DNA of 64,000 bases from Crocosphaera sp. UHCC 0190 (GCF_034932065.1 NZ_JAYGHP010000015.1:40600-104599); one strand, 5' to 3'. Shown: positions 1-9,046, counted from the first letter of the stretch. The notes: generated by a model from the sequence alone, not told the origin. Numbers and translations: made by a program.

Positions 1-579
1 TAAAAGTTTATAGTTCTTTTAAAGAGTTTTTTAAGAAGATTTACACTTCAAACTAACAGCTATCTCCTAACTTGTCAATTTAGGTTAAACATAGACGAAT
101 ACAATAAGAATTATACATAATTTGACATTTTTATTAATTAGATATTAAATTTTCCAACATTGTCAATGTTTAGGGGAATAATTAAAATTTCTTATCTTTT
201 ATATTTTTTTCTTAGTAAACTATAGCCATTCTCTTGAAATTTAATGACCAATTCATAAAAAATTAAAGTTTAAGATATAGAATCAAATAAAAACTAAAGA
301 TTAAACTATACGGGTTTTTATACTAATGAATTCTGTTAACTTAATATTTGATGTCGCTTTGGAATTAGCTCAAAATATCTAAATTGTATCGAATTTGAGG
401 ATTTTTTTAGGTAATTGATCTAAGCTGGACAGAGAAATTGCTGAATTTTTAAGATCTTCACCCCAATCTGTAGGATAATATTAATCTCAGATTTATCTCA
501 TAGTTGATAATTAAGCTAAGCGAGTCACAATTTATAGATTCAGACATCACGATCAACAAGGGAACAATTATCTTAACTC
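1..579. other. AT-rich spacer before the HetZ-related gene
   Basis: This stretch is very AT-rich and has stop codons in all frames. I see no gene, tRNA or clear hairpin. It presumably holds the promoter and leader of the gene starting at 580, but no convincing -35/-10 pair stands out. Confidence 0.6.
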
Positions 580-1710
580 ATGACCCAAGTCGCAACTCAG
601 TTAGAAAAAGCCTGGCAAACCCGTTTAGAACAAGAGGAAACTAAGTTAACTCAAGAAACACGGGATAGTATCATTCGTTGGTTACTCGGAGAAAACTTTG
701 GGGAATGGGATGACTTGGCCCCAGAAAAGCGGGCGATCGCACAACAGGGCATAGACTATCGCTATCGTATCTTACAACAAAGATATTTAGGGAAAAGTCC
801 CACCTTAGCTTATCGTAACCTCATGAAACGGTTAGGATCAGTGGCTGTGTTGCGGAATAAAATTCAAACTTGGGTATCCTTAAGCCGCGATCGCCAACGG
901 TTGGTGACGGACGTATTACAAGAAATTATCCAAGAGATGTTAAACAGCGATCGCTATATTCAAAGTCAGATTGCTTGGATCTCTGAATGCACTTCTGATG
1001 AACGGTTACGCAACAGTTTATTGATTACGACCTTAGAAGAATACTGTCTTCGTCCGATCCGCAATCAACCCTTATTAGTGTATCGTTTTGTCAACTATTT
1101 ACGGCGTTCTCAGCGAGGGGGAATGACTCAAGTACCTCAACAACAAAATATTCGCATGATTTCTGAGGAAATTAATGTGGACGAGGGAGATAATTCCATT
1201 AGTTTGCTGGATATTCAAGCAGTCAGTGATTATGAAGAAATGCAGGAGTGGGAAGAAAAACAATTAATGCGCCAAAAAGTTCAAAATGAATTTGCTAGTT
1301 ATTTACAGGAAAAAGTTGGTCAAGAAGCCGTAGAATGGCTTAAATTGTATTTACAAGGTCATACCCAAGAAATGATCGCCCAAGAATTAAATGTTCCCAT
1401 TAAAACCATTTATCGACTGCGGGAAAAGGTGGGATATCATGCGATCCAAGTGTTTGCTTTGAAGGGAAATCCTGAATTAGTAGCTAATTGGTTAGAAATC
1501 TCTCCCCAAGAACATAATTTAGGCTTAACACCTCAACAATGGACAACATTTTGGCAAGAATTAACCTCCGATCAAAAAGCCATTATTAATGGTCTGAAAG
1601 AGAATCAATCTTTAGAAGATATTGGTCAATCTCTAAAATTGAAAAAGACTCAAGTGATGAATGAATGGCGCAAAGTTTATTTAAAAGCCCAATCATTACG
1701 GGGCAATTAA
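580..1710 (+). CDS. HetZ-related protein (HetZ-related protein 2 type)
   Basis: A 376-residue soluble protein with no signal peptide or membrane segment. The central block reading LRPIRNQPLLVYRFVNYLRR and the later part with EMIAQELNVPIKTIYRLREK, a sigma-factor-like helix-turn-helix, match what I recall of the cyanobacterial HetZ-related protein 2 family. HetZ itself is a DNA-binding regulator of heterocyst formation, but these relatives also occur in unicellular cyanobacteria, where their role is unknown. A second HTH-like segment lies near the C-terminus (LEDIGQSLKLKKTQVMNEW). It stands alone, facing recA across a decayed region. The family call is from memory of conserved blocks; DNA binding is inferred. 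Confidence 0.62.
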   Translation: MTQVATQLEKAWQTRLEQEETKLTQETRDSIIRWLLGENFGEWDDLAPEKRAIAQQGIDYRYRILQQRYLGKSPTLAYRNLMKRLGSVAVLRNKIQTWVSLSRDRQRLVTDVLQEIIQEMLNSDRYIQSQIAWISECTSDERLRNSLLITTLEEYCLRPIRNQPLLVYRFVNYLRRSQRGGMTQVPQQQNIRMISEEINVDEGDNSISLLDIQAVSDYEEMQEWEEKQLMRQKVQNEFASYLQEKVGQEAVEWLKLYLQGHTQEMIAQELNVPIKTIYRLREKVGYHAIQVFALKGNPELVANWLEISPQEHNLGLTPQQWTTFWQELTSDQKAIINGLKENQSLEDIGQSLKLKKTQVMNEWRKVYLKAQSLRGN

Positions 1711-1801
1711 GTAGTCACAATTAACAAAAGGCAACGCTGCATCTGCCAACAGCAAAGACTTTCCGCCTTGGTAATATTTCTTAACAGAGAGCGGTTTATT
1801 T

Positions 1802-2023
1802 ATGTCCGACTATTACAATACCAGAGACACCTATACATGATTTCTAGGAATTGCTACGGCTCTTGGTCAATCAATTATTGACGAACCAAAGAATTCAATG
1901 TTAGAATGCAGCAAATTGTGATGGAAACTTAGTAACTTCATTTTTTCCCAAATAAGCGAAAACCAAGCTAGAGAAACTATAGTGAAGAAACTGTCAAAAA
2001 GTTCTAGACAATCCTTAAATTAA
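1802..2023 (+). pseudogene. Interrupted small ORF with two in-frame TGA stops
   Basis: From the ATG at 1802 one frame runs 73 codons to a TAA at 2021-2023, broken only by TGA at 1838-1840 and 1919-1921. The text between reads like protein (for example FLGIATALGQSIIDEPKN, then FIFSQISENQARETIVKK). I do not recognise the family. Two TGA codons where Trp or Arg codons could have stood suggest a decayed small gene; chance is the alternative, since the frame is short. Confidence 0.35.
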
Positions 2024-2028
2024 ACTGA

Positions 2029-2151
2029 GAATTCACGCCTTGTTGCTTAAAAGATGCCGATGGCTTATCGGTTTACGCCTGTGGACTAGAAGGGGGCCGT
2101 CTCCCTAGGATGAAGCAGGAATTGAACGGCAAACTTTCCAGTATTGCATAG
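2029..2151 (+). pseudogene. C-terminal remnant of an IS200/IS605-type TnpB
   Basis: The frame 2029-2151 encodes about 40 residues ending in DGLSVYACGLEGGRLPRMKQ, ELNGKLSSIA, stop. An ACG-x-E-G...VKQE-like tail is typical of the extreme C-terminus of cyanobacterial TnpB (OrfB) proteins of the IS200/IS605 group. A TGA at 2026-2028 lies directly before it, and the RuvC and zinc-finger parts are missing, so only a tail is left. Identification rests on the tail motif alone. Confidence 0.42.
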
Positions 2152-2195
2152 GTTTCATGAACAAGATTATAACAAACTTGACATACTTGCAGTAG

Positions 2196-2237
2196 TTGTC
2201 ACCAAAAAGAGCTACAATGTATAAATACTTTTGTACT
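2196..2237 (+). promoter_or_regulatory. recA promoter with LexA-like box
   Basis: A possible -35 TTGTCA (2196-2201) and -10 TATAAA (2220-2225) have an 18-bp spacer. Overlapping the expected start site is AATACTTTTGTACT (2224-2237). It fits the cyanobacterial LexA consensus RGTAC-N3-D-GTWC-B at 13 of 14 positions. Location and fit suggest repression of recA by LexA; this is inferred, since not all cyanobacteria control recA this way. Confidence 0.45.
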
Positions 2238-2271
2238 ATACTTGGTTGTCTAAAGACACATTGAGGCGTTA

Positions 2272-3315
2272 ATGGCTGCTATTACAAACAATCCCGACAA
2301 AGAGAAGGCTCTAAGCTTAGTTCTCAATCAAATTGAGCGAAATTTCGGCAAAGGCTCAATTATGCGTCTTGGCGATGCGGCGCGAATGAAGGTAGAAACC
2401 ATTTCCACGGGTGCATTAACCCTAGATCTGGCCTTAGGGGGAGGACTACCAAAAGGACGAGTCATTGAGATTTATGGCCCAGAAAGTTCCGGTAAAACAA
2501 CCTTAGCTCTTCATGCCCTCGCAGAAGTGCAGAAAGCGGGAGGTGTGGCGGCCTTTGTCGATGCGGAACACGCCTTAGATCCCACCTATTCAGCTGCTTT
2601 AGGAGTTGATATTAATAACTTATTAGTGGCCCAACCTGATACCGGAGAATCTGCCTTAGAAATTGTTGATCAATTAGTGCGATCGGCCGCCGTTGATGTG
2701 GTGGTGATTGACTCCGTAGCTGCCTTAGTTCCCCGTGCTGAAATTGAGGGAGAAATGGGGGATACTCAAGTTGGGTTACAAGCGCGACTGATGAGTAAAG
2801 CTTTGCGGAAAGTTGCGGGAAATATTGGAAAATCTGGCTGTGTGGTGATTTTCCTTAACCAGTTACGGCAAAAAATTGGGGTAACTTATGGTAGTCCCGA
2901 AGTAACAACAGGAGGAAATGCCCTAAAATTTTACGCCTCAGTACGTTTAGATATTCGTCGTATTCAAACCCTCAAAAAAGGCAGTGAAGGAGAATATGGA
3001 ATTCGGGCGAAGGTAAAAGTCGCTAAAAATAAAGTTGCGCCACCTTTTCGTATTGCAGAATTTGACATCATTTTTGGCAAAGGAATTTCCCAAATGGGTT
3101 GTATGTTAGATTTAGCAGAACAAACCGATGTCGTTAACCGTAAAGGGGCTTGGTATAGTTACAATGGCGATAACATTTCCCAAGGGCGAGATAACGCGGT
3201 TAAATATCTCGAAGATAACCCCAAAGTTGCCGAAACTATTGAACAACAAGTCAGAGAAAAATTGGAATTAGGGGCCTTGACTTTTCCCATTTCTCAAGTA
3301 GATGAAGAAGAATAA
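2272..3315 (+). CDS. recA: Recombinase RecA
   Basis: RecA forms filaments on single-stranded DNA, drives strand exchange in recombinational repair and activates LexA cleavage. The 347-residue protein has the Walker A motif GPESSGKTT near residue 68, the Walker B segment [10 protein letters not shown], and the L1/L2 loop region with [11 protein letters not shown] and [13 protein letters not shown]. Length is normal for bacterial RecA, with an acidic C-terminal end. It is monocistronic, with a LexA-like box upstream and a strong terminator downstream. Confidence 0.97.
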   Translation: MAAITNNPDKEKALSLVLNQIERNFGKGSIMRLGDAARMKVETISTGALTLDLALGGGLPKGRVIEIYGPESSGKTTLALHALAEVQKAGGVAAFVDAEHALDPTYSAALGVDINNLLVAQPDTGESALEIVDQLVRSAAVDVVVIDSVAALVPRAEIEGEMGDTQVGLQARLMSKALRKVAGNIGKSGCVVIFLNQLRQKIGVTYGSPEVTTGGNALKFYASVRLDIRRIQTLKKGSEGEYGIRAKVKVAKNKVAPPFRIAEFDIIFGKGISQMGCMLDLAEQTDVVNRKGAWYSYNGDNISQGRDNAVKYLEDNPKVAETIEQQVREKLELGALTFPISQVDEEE

Positions 3316-3342
3316 AACAACTATCATTTAAGGTAAATCAAT

Positions 3343-3376
3343 AAGGATGGATAAGGTTTTTTATTCATCCTTTTTT
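3343..3376 (+). terminator. Rho-independent terminator of recA
   Basis: A 12-bp stem (3343-3354 with 3361-3372, one G-U pair) closes a 6-base loop and runs into a T-run at 3371-3376, 27 bases after the recA stop. Confidence 0.75.
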
Positions 3377-3440
3377 CTCAAATCTATCTCTTATTACTGA
3401 TGACTAAAACTTTACTCAAAGCAGAAATCAGAACCGTCTG

Positions 3441-3668
3441 AGGATTTATGCTGCCCTTGAGGTAGGGGAAGTGTGGCGGTTTGATGGGGAAGAATTGTTC
3501 ATTTATGGATCAAAAAATGGAGTTTATAAGGAACAGGAAATATCTCAAGTCTTGCCCATTTTGTCAAAGTCGGACATTGTAAGGTTTCTGAAAAAGCGGG
3601 GTGAGATGGGAGAAAATTCCTTACTTGGTGAATTTCGTCAATGGTTACAATGTCAGTTTGAAAGTTAA
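3441..3668 (+). pseudogene. C-terminal stub of a Uma2-family endonuclease gene
   Basis: The open frame from 3441 encodes RIYAALEVGEVWRFDG and runs to 3668. This is the C-terminal third of a Uma2-family (DUF820) PD-(D/E)XK protein, whose usual text is IYAALGVGEVWRYDG followed by a short strand-rich tail. The GTG at 3471 would give only 65 residues and is not a convincing start. The catalytic N-terminal two thirds are absent and the upstream sequence is recA spacer, so this is a truncated, presumably dead copy. Confidence 0.6.
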
Positions 3669-3672
3669 AGAG

Positions 3673-4908
3673 TTAAGGAATGGTCTGATTAATTGCTTCG
3701 ATCGCAGCTTCTAAAGCCAAAGAAATATGAGTCCAATGGGTTCCCCCCTGACAAAAAACAATATAAGGTTCTCTCAATGGCCCATCTGCTGAAAATTCCG
3801 AGGTACTGCCATCAATAAACGTCCCTCCAGCCATCACTAATTGACTTTCATACCCTGGCATAGTAGCGGGAACGGGGTCTAGATAAGATCCGACAGGAGA
3901 CTGCCTTTGAATGGCACGACAAAAGGCCATTAACTTCTCAGGAGAACCCAACTTAATCCCCTGAATGATATCCCGACGGGGAACCAAAGGTAAAGGATTG
4001 ACCGGATAGCCTAATTTATCAAAAACATAGGCAATTAAATGACTACCCTTAATTGCTTCTCCCACCATTTGCGGGGCTAAAAATAACCCTTGAAATAACA
4101 AACGATTTTGATCAAAGGTTGCCCCCCCCTCACTGCCAATTCCTGGGGCTGTTAACCGACAAGCAGCAGCCTCTACGAAAACTTTTTTACCCGCCAAATA
4201 TCCCCCCGCAGTGACGATAGTTCCCCCTGGATTTTTAATCAGAGAACCCGCCATTAAATCGGCCCCAACTGCTGTGGGTTCTAGGGTTTCAATGAATTCT
4301 CCATAACAATTGTCCACAAAGCAAACCGTCTGCGGATTTTGTTCCTTAACAATTTTAATAATTTTTTCAATATCTGTTATCGATAAACTTTGCCGCCAGG
4401 AATAACCACAAGAACGCTGAATTAGAGCTAAACGAGTGCGATCGTTGATGGCAGTTTTTAACCCTTCCCAATCAATCGTTCCTTGATCAGTTAACCCCAA
4501 TACTCGGTAATTAATGTTAAAATCCACAAGGGAACCCTGACAATTTCCCCGTAAACCGATGACTTCTTCTAGGGTGTCATAGGGAGGGCCCGCAACGGCT
4601 AACATTTCGTCCCCTGGACGAAGTACCCCAAACAAGGCACAGGCGATCGCATGAGTTCCGGAGACAAATTGTACCCTAACAATTGCGGCTTCTGCTCCCA
4701 TAATCTGGGCAAAAATCTTATCTAAGGTTTCTCTCCCCAAGTCATCATGACCATAACCAGTCACACTGGTGAAATGATGAACCCCAAGACGATGTTCACG
4801 GAATGCTTCTAAGATTTTTTTGAGATTTTGCTTGACCTTATTGTCAATTTCCGAAAAAATCGGGAGAAGGGCAGTTTCGGCTTCCTTAATCAGCATTAAA
4901 TTGTTCAT
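3673..4908 (-). CDS. Methionine gamma-lyase family protein (Alr, aluminium-resistance type)
   Basis: A 411-residue PLP-dependent enzyme of fold type I. The N-terminal third has HHFTSVTGYGHDDLGRE and FVSGTHAIACALFGVLRPGDE, typical of the Alr/YnbB family. The lysine in GSLIKNPGGTI is the expected PLP Schiff-base residue. The family is annotated as aluminium resistance or methionine gamma-lyase-like, but the real substrate is not established. It ends 4 bases after the convergent Uma2 stub and is divergent from the desaturase gene. Confidence 0.85.
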   Translation of the reverse strand: MNNLMLIKEAETALLPIFSEIDNKVKQNLKKILEAFREHRLGVHHFTSVTGYGHDDLGRETLDKIFAQIMGAEAAIVRVQFVSGTHAIACALFGVLRPGDEMLAVAGPPYDTLEEVIGLRGNCQGSLVDFNINYRVLGLTDQGTIDWEGLKTAINDRTRLALIQRSCGYSWRQSLSITDIEKIIKIVKEQNPQTVCFVDNCYGEFIETLEPTAVGADLMAGSLIKNPGGTIVTAGGYLAGKKVFVEAAACRLTAPGIGSEGGATFDQNRLLFQGLFLAPQMVGEAIKGSHLIAYVFDKLGYPVNPLPLVPRRDIIQGIKLGSPEKLMAFCRAIQRQSPVGSYLDPVPATMPGYESQLVMAGGTFIDGSTSEFSADGPLREPYIVFCQGGTHWTHISLALEAAIEAINQTIP

Positions 4909-5147
4909 TTGTCAACCCTAAACAAAATCTTGTTCATAATTACCGATTTACAACTTAAGTCGTTACTCTTGGCCCATGACTCGATTGGCTCCCATTCAGT
5001 TATACCAAATTATTGTTAATTTTCAGCATTTTAATTGCCCAAAAAACTCAAAATTAATAATCGAGTCTGGTGTTAACTGAGGGGTTAAGATATTTAGGAT
5101 CTTCGCTGATTAGTTTTGTTCAATTACTTTCATATTCAGGTTATTAC

Positions 5148-5972
5148 ATGACTGTTGCCACATCTCAAAAACTTCCCCTTGAATGGTCTGTTATTCTCTA
5201 CATGGCTTCGATTCACCTAGTTGCTTTGTTAGCCTTTTTACCTGGTAATTTTAGCTGGGAAGCGGTTGGTGTCACCTTTCTTCTCTACTGGATAACAGGA
5301 GCTTTAGGTATCACATTAGGGTTTCATCGTTTGATTTCTCATCGCAGTTTTCAAGCCCCTAAATGGTTAGAATACTTGTTAGTTTTTTGTGGAACCTTAG
5401 CTTGTCAAGGGGGAGTAATTCAGTGGGTGGGGTTACATCGTATGCATCATAAATACTCAGATACAGCACCAGATCCCCATGATTCTAACTTAGGATTTTG
5501 GTGGAGTCATGTGGGATGGATGTTACATCAAATTCCGGCTGATAAGGATATCCCTCGCTACACTCAAGATATCTGTGAAGATTCCTTTTTTAAGTTTTGT
5601 CAAACCTATATGGTTCCCATTCAAATTATTTTGGGACTGTTTCTCTATTTCTTAGGAGGATGGCCCTTTATAATCTGGGGAATTTTTGTCCGTTTGGTTC
5701 TCGTTTTTCACTTTACTTGGTTTGTCAATAGTGCCACTCATAAATTTGGCTATCAGAGTCATGAATCTAATGATAATTCTCGTAATTGTTGGTGGGTAGC
5801 GTTACTTACCTTTGGGGAAGGATGGCACAATAATCATCATGCTTATCAATATTCTGCTCGTCATGGTTTAGCTTGGTGGGAAATTGATATTACCTGGATG
5901 ACGATTCGCTTTTTACAAATCCTGGGACTAGCTAAAAATGTTAAGTTAGCACCAACTAATGAGAGTCATTAA
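5148..5972 (+). CDS. desC: Acyl-lipid delta-9-type fatty acid desaturase
   Basis: An integral membrane di-iron desaturase that puts the first double bond into membrane lipid acyl chains. With the start at 5148 it is 274 residues, normal for DesC. The three histidine boxes are HRLISH (about residue 60), HRMHH (about 97) and HNNHH (about 227), with hydrophobic segments between. A GTG at 5070 would add 26 residues. I prefer the ATG because DesC proteins usually begin MT-x-ATS, as here. A strong terminator follows. The delta-9 specificity is inferred from overall resemblance. Confidence 0.85.
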   Translation: MTVATSQKLPLEWSVILYMASIHLVALLAFLPGNFSWEAVGVTFLLYWITGALGITLGFHRLISHRSFQAPKWLEYLLVFCGTLACQGGVIQWVGLHRMHHKYSDTAPDPHDSNLGFWWSHVGWMLHQIPADKDIPRYTQDICEDSFFKFCQTYMVPIQIILGLFLYFLGGWPFIIWGIFVRLVLVFHFTWFVNSATHKFGYQSHESNDNSRNCWWVALLTFGEGWHNNHHAYQYSARHGLAWWEIDITWMTIRFLQILGLAKNVKLAPTNESH

Positions 5973-5997
5973 CTTTTCAAATCTATCAATAATTTTG

Positions 5998-6026
5998 CCC
6001 TTCTTCTCAAAAGAAGGGTTTTTTTT
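5998..6026 (+). terminator. Rho-independent terminator of the desaturase gene
   Basis: Perfect 8-bp stem (5998-6005 with 6011-6018), 5-base loop, then eight T (6019-6026), 25 bases after the stop. Confidence 0.85.
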
Positions 6027-6175
6027 GCCTAATTTTCCCTAGATATACCATATTCTGGAGAAGATCGTAAGTGAGCTTGACTTTACCAAACGTCATCTTT
6101 CCGCTACAGTGTTTAACAACTCTTTAACTTTCTTAAAAATTGTGAAGGGATCAATGCTGAAATACCTACAAGTTT

Positions 6176-6766
6176 ATGAAATTTTTATCCAATCGATTAT
6201 TTATCAGTGGTGTAAGTCTTGGAATCTCCTTCCTTTGTCATAATATAGTCTTTGCTTCTGGTGAAACTAATTCTCAACAGAAGCGATTATCGAATACCTC
6301 TGGGCATCATTTACCCCAAACACCGCAAAGCTTGACAGGGTATATTTGGCCCGTCCAAGGGGTTGTGACTTCGGGTTTTGGTAAACGCTTTAATAAAATG
6401 CACACAGGAGTTGATATTGCGGGCCCCATGGGAACCCCGATTTTTGCCGCCGCTACGGGGGTTGTTGTCTTCACAGGATGGAGTCCAGAAGGCTATGGTA
6501 ATTTGGTGACATTGCATCATCCTGATGGCAGTTTAAGTTTGTATGGTCACAATTCTCGTATCTTAGTCAGTCAAGGACAACAGGTTAAGCAAGGAGAACA
6601 AATTGCGGAGATGGGGAGTACAGGAAACAGTACCGGCCCCCATTTACACTTTGAAATTCGCCCCCAAGGTGGAGTAGCGGTTAATCCCAGGGCTTTTTTA
6701 CCCACGGAAAACCCCCCTATTAGTCGTTCTCAAAATAGAGAAATTACTGAAGTTCAAGAGTATTAG
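6176..6766 (+). CDS. M23 family metallopeptidase (LytM-type)
   Basis: A 196-residue exported protein with an N-terminal signal peptide (hydrophobic core LFISGVSLGISFLCHNIVFA). The remainder is a single M23/LytM domain: zinc ligands in HTGVD (about residue 77) and HLHFE (about 158), with the typical GYGNLVTLHHPDG strand. Such proteins cut peptidoglycan cross-links or activate amidases in the periplasm. It lacks the coiled coil of EnvC-like activators. It converges on the M56 gene. Confidence 0.87.
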   Translation: MKFLSNRLFISGVSLGISFLCHNIVFASGETNSQQKRLSNTSGHHLPQTPQSLTGYIWPVQGVVTSGFGKRFNKMHTGVDIAGPMGTPIFAAATGVVVFTGWSPEGYGNLVTLHHPDGSLSLYGHNSRILVSQGQQVKQGEQIAEMGSTGNSTGPHLHFEIRPQGGVAVNPRAFLPTENPPISRSQNREITEVQEY

Positions 6767-6847
6767 AAAACTATTTACTAACAGCGATTAGGGCGGCTTT
6801 ATTTAACATTATTCATTTTTTCTGTGGCCTGTTTCCTATTCCCTCTT

Positions 6848-7702
6848 TTAACAATGAAACGGAATAGAAAATAGGGGAAGTAAGGTTAACAACATAAAAC
6901 GCCCATCAAAATTATCAAATCCTAAGTTATCCGACTCATTAAATAATGCTTCAATTCTTTCATTGAGTCGGTTTGCTGTGTTGATATCATGAAAAGCAGC
7001 CTCAACCACTCCCAAGGGATTTAAAATTGATATTTTATTGATTTCTTGAGCAACAATTAATAAAGATTCTGCTAAAATCAAGGGATCAACTTCTTGGGTT
7101 GCTTGATGATCTGCTCGCATTTCTCTTAATAATAATAAGTCTTGCCACAAGGTTTCTGTGTGAGGTAACCAAAAAGTTATCCGACCTAACCAGCCTAACC
7201 AAAAAAACCAAAAGGTGTCATGATAATTAGCATGAGCTTGTTCATGGGCGATAACAGCGTTTAAATGAGCATTATCTAGGGTATCTAAAAGTCCTTGACT
7301 TACGACTAATTCAGGCTGCCAAAAGCCAATTTGTGCGCTGTAGGGAAAGGTTATATCCAGAATTCTTGCTTTATACCCTTTAATTGTTTTTTGTGGATAA
7401 TGTTGGATTTTTTGCGTAGAATACCAACCTTGACAGGTTAATTGTATCCATTTAATAAAGGCAAAACTGAAAAAAATAATTGATAATAAATAACTAAACC
7501 GAGTGGCTGGCCAGCCTAACATTTCTCCATGATAGCCCATTAAAATAACGGCAATAGCTGTCATTAATAATAATAATGGTGGAGCGAGAAAATAAACCAG
7601 AGATCGCTGCCAACGGTTCATCCAAGGAAACAGAGATAAGGGGAAACTTAACCGTATTCCCCAAGCTAAAAATAAGGCCATTAAAATCATTAGTGAATGC
7701 AT
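6848..7702 (-). CDS. M56 family metallopeptidase (BlaR1-like membrane protease)
   Basis: A 284-residue membrane protein with hydrophobic segments in the first third and near the C-terminus, and the zinc motif HEQAH near residue 152, followed by REMRADHQA with the likely third ligand. BlaR1/MecR1 proteases inactivate a BlaI-type repressor. This one lacks the extracellular penicillin-binding sensor domain, so its signal is unknown. It starts 2 bases after the BlaI-like gene on the same strand. Confidence 0.82.
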   Translation of the reverse strand: MHSLMILMALFLAWGIRLSFPLSLFPWMNRWQRSLVYFLAPPLLLLMTAIAVILMGYHGEMLGWPATRFSYLLSIIFFSFAFIKWIQLTCQGWYSTQKIQHYPQKTIKGYKARILDITFPYSAQIGFWQPELVVSQGLLDTLDNAHLNAVIAHEQAHANYHDTFWFFWLGWLGRITFWLPHTETLWQDLLLLREMRADHQATQEVDPLILAESLLIVAQEINKISILNPLGVVEAAFHDINTANRLNERIEALFNESDNLGFDNFDGRFMLLTLLPLFSIPFHC

Positions 7703-7704
7703 GG

Positions 7705-8124
7705 CTATGGTTTCTCCCGTTGACGACGAATGGCTTGTAAACGAGTGGCGATCGCGTCTAATTGTTCTAAGCTTGCCGTATCCAAACTCTCTGCAAATGA
7801 GGCTACCATATCAGGGTTACTGATGGCTAGAAATTGTTGAAGTTGTTCATAAGCTTGGAGGGTTTTTGCTTGTTCACGGGAGACTAAGGGTTGCCAAGAA
7901 AATGCCCGATTTTGTTTGAAGCATTTTAACCATCCTTTTTGGGTGAGACGGTTTAATACAGTAGTCACAGATGCATAAGCTAGTTCTCGTTCGGGATCAG
8001 CTAAAATACGATCATGAATTTGTTTAACTGTGGCAGTCCCTAACTCCCAAATAATTTCTAAAATTTCTGTTTCTAGAGAACCTAATGAGAGTTTTTTGGG
8101 GCGATATTCAGGTAAAGGGGCCAT
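7705..8124 (-). CDS. BlaI/MecI/CopY family transcriptional repressor
   Basis: A 139-residue winged-helix repressor. LGSLETEILEIIWELG and VKQIHDRILADPERELAYASVTTVLNRLTQKGWL are the BlaI/MecI DNA-binding domain (about residues 10-80); the C-terminal helical part mediates dimerisation. It is the first gene of a two-gene operon with the M56 protease and probably represses that operon until the protease cleaves it, by analogy with bla/mec. No beta-lactamase or copper ATPase gene is next to it. Confidence 0.88.
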   Translation of the reverse strand: MAPLPEYRPKKLSLGSLETEILEIIWELGTATVKQIHDRILADPERELAYASVTTVLNRLTQKGWLKCFKQNRAFSWQPLVSREQAKTLQAYEQLQQFLAISNPDMVASFAESLDTASLEQLDAIATRLQAIRRQREKP

Positions 8125-8256
8125 AGTTTAGCTTTGACAAAAATTGAATGAAAATTATGAGACTGATGACTGCTTTTATTTTAGTCTTTTCTCTCCTTTT
8201 TTAATCATAAATTTTTGTAAAAACCCAAGACTGAGAATAAAAGTAATGATCTAGGA

Positions 8257-8318
8257 TAGGGCGGGTTTATTTAACTTATTTGTGGGAATCATAGACTTTA
8301 ACAAAAACCCGCCCCTAC
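8257..8318. repeat. 62-bp long-hairpin repeat, copy 1
   Basis: The ends TAGGGCGGGTT and AACCCGCCCCTA are inverted copies flanking about 39 bases. A second copy of exactly the same length lies at 11967-12028 with the same arms and a partly conserved middle (both contain ATCATA). It sits between the DUF6737 gene and the repressor start. The outermost bases resemble the 28-bp palindromes elsewhere in the window. Confidence 0.75.
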
Positions 8319-8332
8319 GGATTTTTGGGAAT

Positions 8333-8566
8333 TTATTGGGTTTGGTGTTCTAAATACTCTTTAAACATTCGGGGATAAATGAGCAAAAAATATACCCACC
8401 AAATCATAATAAGCAAGGCTAAACCTAGGGTTAACCAAATAAATTTGGTGATCAACCAAAGGCCACTGACTAACAGTATACCCGTCAAAATAATTGACCA
8501 AGGTTGACACCACCAAGGTTTATAGTCCCAAATATTTGTAGATTTAGGCTCAGAAGATTCTGTCAT
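8333..8566 (-). CDS. Small two-helix membrane protein (DUF6737 type)
   Basis: A 77-residue protein with a polar N-terminus containing IWDYKPWWCQPWSI and two hydrophobic segments. This pattern matches the cyanobacterial DUF6737 family as I recall it; the function is unknown. It begins 5 bases after the ndhM stop, so the two are probably co-transcribed, which hints at a thylakoid role. Confidence 0.65.
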   Translation of the reverse strand: MTESSEPKSTNIWDYKPWWCQPWSIILTGILLVSGLWLITKFIWLTLGLALLIMIWWVYFLLIYPRMFKEYLEHQTQ

Positions 8567-8571
8567 CTAAC

Positions 8572-8931
8572 TTACAGATTATATTTGCCTTCGGTTTCTG
8601 GGCTTTCCAGTTTAGGAAGTCCCATACTATAGTTAAGCACACGGCTTTTGAGATTGTAACTAATTTCGCCTTTTTGTAGTAGTGAACGAATAAAATGTTC
8701 TAAATCTGAACCAATACGACGCAAATTATAATCTGTTAGTTCTTCTCCACTACAAGCTTCAACTAACCCATCAAATTTACGATACAATTTTTGTAGGGCA
8801 TCTTCATTCCAATTAAACTCATTATCAGGATCAACATCTAGAGTGAGCATATTCTCACTAGGAACTAATTCACTTTTTTGAATTTCGGCAGTATAGATAC
8901 GAACATGACGAGTGGTAGACTTGACTAACAT
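8572..8931 (-). CDS. ndhM: NAD(P)H-quinone oxidoreductase subunit M
   Basis: NdhM is a small peripheral subunit of the cyanobacterial and chloroplast NDH-1 complex, which moves electrons from ferredoxin to plastoquinone in cyclic flow and respiration. The 119-residue protein starts [17 protein letters not shown] and contains [13 protein letters not shown] and [19 protein letters not shown], all characteristic of NdhM. It is followed by the small membrane protein at 8333. Confidence 0.95.
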   Translation of the reverse strand: MLVKSTTRHVRIYTAEIQKSELVPSENMLTLDVDPDNEFNWNEDALQKLYRKFDGLVEACSGEELTDYNLRRIGSDLEHFIRSLLQKGEISYNLKSRVLNYSMGLPKLESPETEGKYNL

Positions 8932-9018
8932 AGGTGTCAGAAATGAATAAAGACTTCTATTGAGATGGTAATGGTTTCTGAAAAAAAGAGCAATTAAACT
9001 ATCGTAAATAAATTAATA

Positions 9019-9046
9019 GTAGGGGAAATTCATGAATTCCCCCTAC
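9019..9046. repeat. 28-bp palindrome, AATTCATGAATT core
   Basis: Ends GTAGGGG and CCCCTAC around an AAATTCATGAATTC centre; one mismatch between the arms. It lies between ndhM and ppa. See 30825 and 39143 for siblings with the same core. Confidence 0.8.

Noticed and set aside
1838..1921. TGA codons in the small ORF read as recoded Trp or selenocysteine
   Set aside because: Cyanobacteria use the standard code, no SECIS-like stem is evident, and prfB here is intact, so decay is simpler.
5070..5147. Longer desaturase start at GTG 5070
   Set aside because: The added 26 residues are unlike DesC, and the ATG at 5148 fits the family start.
6848..8124. Beta-lactam resistance operon
   Set aside because: The M56 protein lacks a sensor domain and no beta-lactamase or PBP2a-like gene is adjacent.
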